In this document: positions 57,380-64,000 of the stretch, one piece after another | Layout: each line of letters opens with the position of its first letter | How positions within the stretch are numbered: the stretch's first letter is position 1 | Assembly (NCBI GenBank): GCA_963920575.1 | Contig: OY986966.1 | Coordinates: forward strand, 29,088,581 to 29,152,580 | Source of the DNA: Narthecium ossifragum | Lineage: Eukaryota; Streptophyta; Magnoliopsida; Dioscoreales; Nartheciaceae | Length of the DNA: 64,000 bases | Direction of reading: 5' to 3' | Notes under the pieces: model-generated | Databases searched by the model: none | The model's input: only the letters and a program-made list of their open reading frames with translations | Told to the model about the DNA's origin: nothing | Made by a program: the position numbers and the translations under genes

Positions 57380-58150
57380 CCATAAAGAAGATAAGGATGA
57401 AATTAAATAGATCCTATGAATTATTCAAAAAATACGAAAGCAGATATAAGCAGGGAATTAAATACACAAGAAACAAGAGACACTTGATTTTTAACGTGAA
57501 AAAACCCTCACAGGAAAAAACCACGGGTCCAACGCAGGACCAGACAAAACCAATCCACTAAAAACCAAAAGTATCGTTTACACAAGTTATGACGAACTCA
57601 CTATACCGACTCCTCAGATACACGTCGTCATCCTCGCACTTGCTCGACTCCTCGAATCACGATCCGCATCTCTGTTTTTCTTGATTGATCGTCTCCATCC
57701 GACCTCTCTTTTTCTCTCTCTTTCTTTTTCTCTTCCACGGCGCTCTCTCTCTCCTCCCTGTTCTTTTCTCTCCCCCCGCAGCTCTCTCTGTCTATTCTCT
57801 GTTTATTCTCTAAACCGCAGAGTCTCTTCTCTCATCTATCTCTCTGTTCTTCCACAACAAAGTCAACGCTGCCACCTCTTCACTCCTCAAATCCCACCAC
57901 ATCAATATTCTATTTTTCCGTGGCAGCCCCCCTCTCAATCTTCTCTCAATTCTTTTCCTTTCACAGCCGGTCAAAGTACATGTTCTTTCTTTGACCGCCC
58001 TCTCTCGTCTCTCTTCTTTGGGCGTTCTCTCTCTTCTCTTCTTCTCTGCTTTCCTCCCTCGGCCGGCCTTCTCTCTCTACTCCATTTGTTTTTTTTCCGC
58101 CGAGCCCGCTATTCCGTTTGCAACCCTCCTTTATATATACGCAATAGCAA
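57380..58150 (-). repeat. Dispersed repeat, copy 2, with a CT-rich tract
   Basis: The first 300 bases match the repeat at 27990-28385 in ordered blocks (TGAAAAAACCCTCA, ACACAAGTTA, CTTGCTCGACTCCT). It continues into a CT-rich stretch (57690-58090) that ends at a TATATAAAGG motif on the minus strand near 58132, consistent with an LTR promoter reading leftward. Long plus-strand frames in the CT tract are a composition effect. Confidence 0.5.
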
Positions 58151-58859
58151 CTAGGTTATTTATCCAAACTGTCCGATTTCGCTTCCCTTCAATCCAACGG
58201 AAGTGATTAAATTTTGTTATTAACTTGATTTGACTTGAGTCAATTTGATCCCACTTAATCCAATTTACCTTCAATTAGTCTTGTATGAACCATATATCCA
58301 ATTTAACTAATTTAAATACTAAATCAACAAAATTTACCAACTCATATAGAAACTTAACATGATTCCTTACAAAGAAATAAACCAGAAGAACGAGTCCATC
58401 TTCGCAAGATGAAATAGTGGAGGTCTATGTTAAAATGCCATTTCTAGTGCACATATGGCAAGTTTCTAATAAGGCTGATCAACTTTTTACTTCGAGCCAA
58501 GTATAACGCATGCCTGTTGTTTCAACATGCATGCATGGTGAGCCCTTGGATCGAAATACAAACTGGAAGTATATATTATCGGTTCATGCATATATGTGTC
58601 ATAAGCCCAAGAACAAGTTAATGATCGATACATATGTAAAACAAATAGGGAGACAATTTTTTATAGTTTATAAGTTACAAGCCATGCAGATATCAAATAA
58701 ACAGCATGAGAAATAACAGTGCAAATTACAAATGAACTGGAAGCACAACTACAACAGATCAATTAGAGAGATGAGAACACCACTGCATTATGCAGAGTAT
58801 ATTATATATTCACGGAGCTGGCCACCCCATGGATCCCGCTCGATCGCAATTGCTTATAA
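58151..58859. other. Intergenic, no gene seen
   Basis: AT-rich DNA and the 3' flank of the small gene at 58860. Confidence 0.5.
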
Positions 58860-59087
58860 TTAAGACGACGACATGTATTCCCTCTCCTGGTGAAACTTCT
58901 CGATGAACTCTTTGGCCTTCTTGTCTATGTCCTGCTCGGCGTACCAGTTCTTCCGGTCTTCGTCGCTCGGCCTGATCTTTCTTGGGTGCCTAGGCTGATC
59001 ATCATCTTCATTCAGGTAGCTCTGATCATTCCGGTTGCTCGGCTTCTTGAAGCCAAAGAAAGACAGCAATGATTTCCTGCCGGCCAT
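58860..59087 (-). CDS. Small DUF761-like protein
   Basis: An intronless frame of 75 residues from MAGRKSLLSFFGFKK. An in-frame Met at 59174 would add 29 residues, which look like translated leader. The order is a short basic and hydrophobic start (RKSLLSFFGFKKPS), an acidic linker, RKIRPSDEDRKNWYAE, and a C-terminal DIDKKAKEFIEKFHQERE. This C-terminal motif resembles the end of DUF761 proteins, where D-x-K-A-x-x-F-I-x-x-F is conserved. Function unknown. The neighbours are repeats and give no functional hint. Confidence 0.68.
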   Translation of the reverse strand: MAGRKSLLSFFGFKKPSNRNDQSYLNEDDDQPRHPRKIRPSDEDRKNWYAEQDIDKKAKEFIEKFHQEREYMSSS

Positions 59088-60630
59088 TAAATTGTTTTCT
59101 CTTCCTCTAGCTTCTAGTTTTCGATCTCCTTGATCCTCTTGCAGTGGTCGATCTTTGTTAGTTAAAGACAACAATATTGGAGGATAACTCTATGGCATTT
59201 TATAGCAGGGCAGGCAGTCAGAGCCTTCCTTGTTAAGGAACCTTTGAGATATTCTAGGACCAGTAAGGCCATATGAACGGTCGAGATCTCTTGAGTGGTC
59301 ATCAAGATTGGTTACAGTGATACCTTACCTTACTGGAGATCCAAAATGACTTTTGGTCCTTGCAAAATGATCACTTTTGAATCTGACCTAATTAATGGAA
59401 GGTTGGCGATCGATCTGTTATTCCATGCAGGCCTACCATTTGGTTTCCAGGAAGCAAACTGCTACATAGTATACTGTTTCTTTCCTTTCATGCATATGTG
59501 ACCCTGCTTGGTCTATGGAGCCTTAGTTAATTTGCAGCTTAATTATCGGAGAACAAAGTGATCATTGCCGTGCATTCTTGACCTTGTAAACGCAGTACTG
59601 AACATACTCGCGCGCGCGTTCTCAGGAAAGCTTTCTAAGGTTTACCAAAACGTAGTCAAAACTCAAAAGGGACTTTCCGGTTCTCTTACGGCTTGTTAGG
59701 CAGGGTTTTGGTTGGCATAGAGATTAGATTTTTAAAGGGTTAGGGTTTTTGTCAAAAAGTTGATCAGCAGCTAGCTCGCTCTTATTTATTGCTGCAGCAT
59801 GCAGCATGCAACTGCATATATATATATATATATATATGCATGCCTACCACGTACGGTCACAACAAACTATTTGTTTGTATATATGGTCCTAACTAGTTCG
59901 GCGTGTACACTTTGTACTGAAATTAAATTAAGTCCCATCTCCAGCTTTCTTTCTGCCTCTCTCTCACCAACCTTAGTGATAGTGAGTATGTATTAATTTG
60001 TTCCCATAAGATCCATTACGGCGAGCTTTTGAGGCGTCGAGGAAGGGTTTCGTGCGTACTTACTTTGTCGGCAGCCTGAAACCGCCGCTAAAAGTTTCTA
60101 GCGACGTACGGCCTAATTACCTTTAGCAATGGCCGCCGCTACAAGGTTCAGTTATTGTCATCAGTACGTTATGATTCTATATCAGAACTAGTGGTGCCTC
60201 CGCCATGTACCACCAAGTCACCAATCCCCCTTAATAATCAACCAATAATTTCCTCCCACTAAATTCATCTCAATCTAGTATTATCATATCACATAGACGT
60301 CACCTAAGACATTCTACCGTCACGTAAGACAACAAAATGATTAACTTATAATGATGATTTCTTGGATGACGGATGCGCATTTACTTATGTATAGGACGAC
60401 TCACTGGATTGTAGTTTTTACAACTAAAATCGATCTTCTTTAATCGGAAAATTAATCATGCTCGATCTCCAAATCAAATCAAAGGTGGAAAAGAAATAAT
60501 TGTTGGAAAGTAAACCCGACAAATCAAATAGGATTAGGATTTTGATTTTAGCTTGTTTTTTCCCTATTTGGTCATAGTTTGATTAAAACTTTGTAATTGG
60601 ATTCGGAGTAGGACTCTAGAGTTTAGTGGA
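59088..60630. other. Intergenic, repeat-rich
   Basis: An (AT)n run lies at about 59815-59837. Around 60070-60150 there are GCCGCTA and TAGCGAC clusters like those in DNA-transposon ends, without clear boundaries. No gene seen. Confidence 0.45.
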
Positions 60631-60634
60631 AGCC

Positions 60635-61025
60635 CATATATATTATATACCCTTATATGGTACTAGTAACTACCCTCTCTTCCCACGTTCCCCAATAACT
60701 CCTCACTAACCTCCCTCTCTCCCCCACCAACTCCCCCTCCACTATCCCCTCCATGTAGGCTCCACGTAGGACAACAAGATGGTTAACTTATAACCATCCT
60801 GTTATATAAGGATGATTATGGTTAATTATGTCCTACATGGAGTGGGTAATAGTGGGGGAGGGGAGGAGTTGGTGGGGGAGAAAGGGGGGGTTAGTGGGGA
60901 ATTATGAAGGAGGTGAGGAGAGATGGTGGTTAAAAGAGGGATTAGTAGGGAGTTATAAGGGAGGTGAGAAGAGATGGTGGTTACCGTGCCATGTGACAAG
61001 GGGGCCCCACTAGTATATATATAAA
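60635..61025. repeat. Large foldback (palindromic) element
   Basis: The C-rich left arm (about 60650-60790: CCCACC, CTCCCCCTCC, CCATGTAGG) is complementary to the G-rich right arm (about 60815-61020: CCTACATGG, GGGGGAGGGG, GGTGGGGG). The centre is near 60800, where ATAACCATCCT meets AGGATGATTATGG. The right arm is longer because a roughly 60-base GGTTA...GGGAG...TATGAAGGAGGTGAG unit is duplicated. No coding capacity. Related to the repeat at 34111-34335. Confidence 0.8.
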
Positions 61026-61365
61026 GTGGGTTGTGTTGATAGGCTGTTGTAACGTACGTAGTATTAGAGAGGTCTTTGCTTTTGAATAAAACAGAGCATA
61101 TATATCTACTTTATAAGATCAGGTTTCAGTTATTTCCTTTATCCTGCTGGCACCTCTGTGTCCTACCTAGATGCCTGCGTGGCGATGGTCTTCGCTGGCA
61201 TGATAAATCCAACGGTTGGCTATCAGATCTCGCGACCTGAGAATCCATCACCTCCTAAAATCGTCGCTCTCCTAATCGCCAATCGTCAAATGCCATATCA
61301 ATTCTCTCTCTCTCTTTCTCCATTGATCCCACAGCACATGCTCTCCTCCTCTCTTAATTCGTTAT
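61026..61365. other. Intergenic up to the gap
   Basis: AT-rich, then a less biased stretch (61140-61290) with no recognised gene. A short (CT)n run lies near 61304-61316. Confidence 0.4.
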
Positions 61366-61565
61366 NNNNNNNNNNNNNNNNNNNNNNNNNNNNNNNNNNN
61401 NNNNNNNNNNNNNNNNNNNNNNNNNNNNNNNNNNNNNNNNNNNNNNNNNNNNNNNNNNNNNNNNNNNNNNNNNNNNNNNNNNNNNNNNNNNNNNNNNNNN
61501 NNNNNNNNNNNNNNNNNNNNNNNNNNNNNNNNNNNNNNNNNNNNNNNNNNNNNNNNNNNNNNNNN
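61366..61565. other. Assembly gap (200 N)
   Basis: Exactly 200 N, probably a fixed-length placeholder. It is followed by a short-period tandem repeat, which may have caused the break. Confidence 0.99.
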
Positions 61566-61805
61566 GGAAAATAGGAAAAAGAATACTCATGAACATTAAT
61601 GACCATTAATGAAAATGAGAGAAAGATAATAATGCAATCCATACATGAACATCAACGAAAACATCAATGAAAAATAGAAAAGAGAATACTCATGAACACC
61701 AAAGAGAAAAAGAAAAAAGAGAATACTCATGAACACCAAAGAGAAAAAGAGAAAAGAGAAAACTGAAAAGAGAAAACTGAAAAAAAATAGTAAAGAGAAA
61801 AGAGA
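61566..61805. repeat. Short tandem repeats beside the gap
   Basis: Units built on GAGAATACTCATGAACA and AAAGAGAAAA recur several times directly after the gap. The array may extend into it. Confidence 0.8.
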
Positions 61806-62100
61806 ATGCTGGAATTAGGGTTTGGGTTAACATAGGGGCAAAAAAGACATCAGAAATACATAACTAATAATAACTGTCCATAACTGATATAAAATGGTGT
61901 TTACACCTTAAATCTAATGATAGTGGTGTACCAATCAACAAGTTTCACAAAATTAGTGTAAACACCAATTATCTATAATTATACGGTGTCCAACGTATTA
62001 AATTATCAATGTATAATTTTATACTATCCATTGTCATGCCAACATATAATATTATAGCACACATTCTCTTATACGGCGAACCAACGTGATAAATGATGTA

Positions 62101-62328
62101 CGGGTGCGTTTGGCGGCGCCCTTACATACCGAATCAGCGGAATGGAATCCGCCAAACCTTAGGAACGGTGGCGTCCGCTCGACCACACGATTCCTAATTT
62201 ATGGAATCGTCGGACGTAACCATTCGTAAAAACCGGGAGTTACCAAACAAAGCGATCAACTTAGCTGGAATCATCCGATTCCGCTCGTTCCATCCATTCG
62301 GCTCATTCGGTACAACCAAACGCGCCCG
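62101..62328. mobile_element. Small TIR element (MITE-like) with TA flanks
   Basis: CGGGTGCGTTTGG at the left end is inverted at the right end as CGGGCGCGTTTGG (one mismatch in 13). TA flanks both ends (62099-62100 and 62329-62330). The 228-base interior is noncoding and more GC-rich than its surroundings, with GGAATC/GATTCC motifs. Superfamily not certain. Confidence 0.75.
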
Positions 62329-62330
62329 TA

Positions 62331-64000
62331 CAGTATAATATATTTTGAATAGATTAAAATGTTTTTTATTAAGATGTGGCTAAGAGTGAGAAAATAAGGG
62401 CAATGATTGTATCTATCAAAAATAAATAATACGATGGGCTCCGTATAAAATTATACCATTTCATAGATGATATGAAGTTATACAACCTCCAACGTATTAA
62501 ATTATTCAACATATGATTTTAGACTATTCATTGTCGCACCAAACACCATATTACAATGCGAACTTATAATATTATACTATATATTCTCTTATACGGCGAA
62601 CCAGACGGGTAAGAATATAGATCATGAAGAACGGTTCAATAAAAGCTTATTTTACAAAAAAAAGAAGAAGAAGAAGAAGAAAAGGTTAGTCCAATGAATT
62701 AAAAGAAACTTCCAGCCGTGCAGGTAGTGGAATGACAGTAGCTCTCACGGACCACTCTTCATGGAAGAGCGTTTTAGAACAGTACAACTCTTTATTTTTT
62801 TATTAGTTTGTTCCCTTTCCAACAAAGAGCAAACTACTTGTTTTTACATCAATTAGTCTATTAATTAATTATCGGGTCTTGAGGGCAATTAAATTTTTCT
62901 ATACATTAACCTCTATCAACCTTAAAAAGTAGAGCAGAAAAAAGAATAAAACTAAATCCAAGGAGAAGCTTTCATCTAAGATCGTGGAGAACACCCAAAG
63001 ACATAACTGAAAATTAATAAAATGGCATAATAAACCCCAGCATAACTGAATCTCCTGTGCATTTGAATTAAACAAACCATGCCATATATATAGGACATGT
63101 GCCCGCATCCTTAGCGTAATTAAGCTAGTCATACATGCTAATTTCTTTATAACTCGTCATATATATATAACTCCTTGCGTTAGTTGCTCCTGCCAATATG
63201 ATTAGCAGTTGTTAGCTATATAACGAAACTAATGTAGTTGATTTTTCACTAAACAAAATTATTTGTTAAATTCCAGAAATCCTTTTTTTTCTTGAATGTG
63301 GAAAGAAATAGCTTTAAGGTTCCTTTTGCAATACCATAATCCGGAATAAAAAAAAACAAAGATTTGGAAATAATTCAAATCATACATATTCCCTACGGGG
63401 AAACAATAGTTGAATCATGTCCAACATAATCAACTTATATATGCAGCATCTCAACACATTTTGACACAATTATCTTTAAACCTGTACATCGAGACCTAGT
63501 GGGACAAGTGGATATATAGGCTGGTTGACCTAGGCAGGGTTTATCGATGGTCCTATTCTTGGGTCTTTGCACCCAGATCTGAGTTATCATGGGATTTTCC
63601 TCTTGATATCTAATTTTGTTGGCATTTGGAATTGTATAGTAAGCGTTGTATTTTCTAACATATGAATGCTGGACTAGTTCGGTTATGAAAATCAACATAT
63701 TCGTGTGATACTGCTCTTCTCGGTCCGGTAATGGGAGGCGATTCTTTCATATAGAGTTAGATAGTATTAGTGGTAGATTAGATAGTATACGATTAATAGT
63801 ATCAGTATTAATAGGGGATTTATATTATTACCTTACATTATAACTTTAGCTAACTGTATTAGAGAGGTTGAATAGATTCAACCTTACACAAGGGTGGATG
63901 CACTAACCCTAACTACTCGTTGATAAAATAAAGATCAGTTAGAAGAGGCCGTTGGGATGAAAGAAGAAAAAAACAGAAGAAAATATAGCATTAGTGAGGA
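62331..64000. other. Intergenic to the right edge
   Basis: Contains an (AAG)n run at about 62663-62682 and short direct repeats with the sequence before the TIR element (CTTATACGGCGAACCA occurs near 62069 and 62589). No gene seen. Confidence 0.5.

Noticed and set aside
57681..58154. A 157-codon plus-strand frame rich in Ser, Leu and Phe
   Set aside because: It is translated CT-rich microsatellite-like sequence within a dispersed repeat, with no domain or signal beyond base composition.
60060..60160. Possible DNA-transposon end with GCCGCTA motifs
   Set aside because: No matching inverted end or target duplication could be located.
63740..64000. Possible start of another LTR or repeat at the right edge
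   Set aside because: Repeated TAGATAGTAT motifs are seen, but the window ends before any structure can be tested.

Overview
The window is nuclear DNA of a flowering plant. The genes have many short GT-AG introns, the protein families are plant-specific (phytepsins with a saposin-like insert, a group IIb WRKY factor, a GeBP/Storekeeper factor, a plastid rubredoxin), and the intergenic DNA is AT-rich with long (AT)n and (GA)n runs, LTR elements, a hAT relic and small TIR elements. A monocot is possible from the general character of the intergenic DNA, but nothing here proves it. Exon boundaries below were derived by hand from splice sites, reading phase and family similarity. No database search was run.

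Layout. 1-7134 (minus): N-terminal 420 codons of a SMARCAL1-like SNF2 annealing helicase (CHR18 type), cut by the left edge. 8.3-17.9 kb (plus): two tandem 14-exon phytepsin genes, each coding 506 residues. 18.4-18.95 kb (minus): plastid rubredoxin RBD1, divergent from a GeBP-family regulator at 19.65-20.95 kb (plus). 22.7-25.8 kb (minus): a six-exon WRKY gene with a W-box cluster upstream. 26.5-34.4 kb: gene-free and repeat-rich, with a solo LTR that has a clean 5-bp target duplication, a hAT relic with an 8-bp duplication, small TIR elements, and an assembly gap. 34.7-38.4 kb (minus): guanosine deaminase with a probable solo LTR in an intron. 42.2-44.2 kb (minus): intronless dyskerin/CBF5, divergent from a small membrane-protein gene at 44.5-45.6 kb (plus). 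46.7-50.6 kb (minus): two tandem peroxisomal hotdog thioesterases of the DHNAT type. 51.7-56.7 kb: a structurally complete but non-autonomous LTR retrotransposon. 56.7-64 kb: repeats, one small DUF761-like gene at 58.9 kb, a large foldback element, a second gap and a small TIR element.

The most unusual content is inside the LTR retrotransposon. It has two LTRs, a CTTTC target duplication and a polypurine tract, but no gag or pol. Its internal region instead carries broken pieces resembling two different nitrogen-uptake transporters: an ammonium transporter (AMT2/AMT3 type) and a high-affinity nitrate transporter (NRT2 type). This looks like capture of two host genes by one element. Other points: one phytepsin copy has lost the conserved Thr of its second catalytic motif (DSGGS in place of DSGTS), both thioesterase copies have Asn where plant DHNATs usually have His, and CHR18 appears to use two GC-AG introns.

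Most single-copy genes here are housekeeping or organelle functions (replication-fork repair, vacuolar proteolysis, photosystem II assembly, purine catabolism, rRNA pseudouridylation, phylloquinone synthesis). They do not form one pathway. The local structure comes from tandem duplication and transposable elements.
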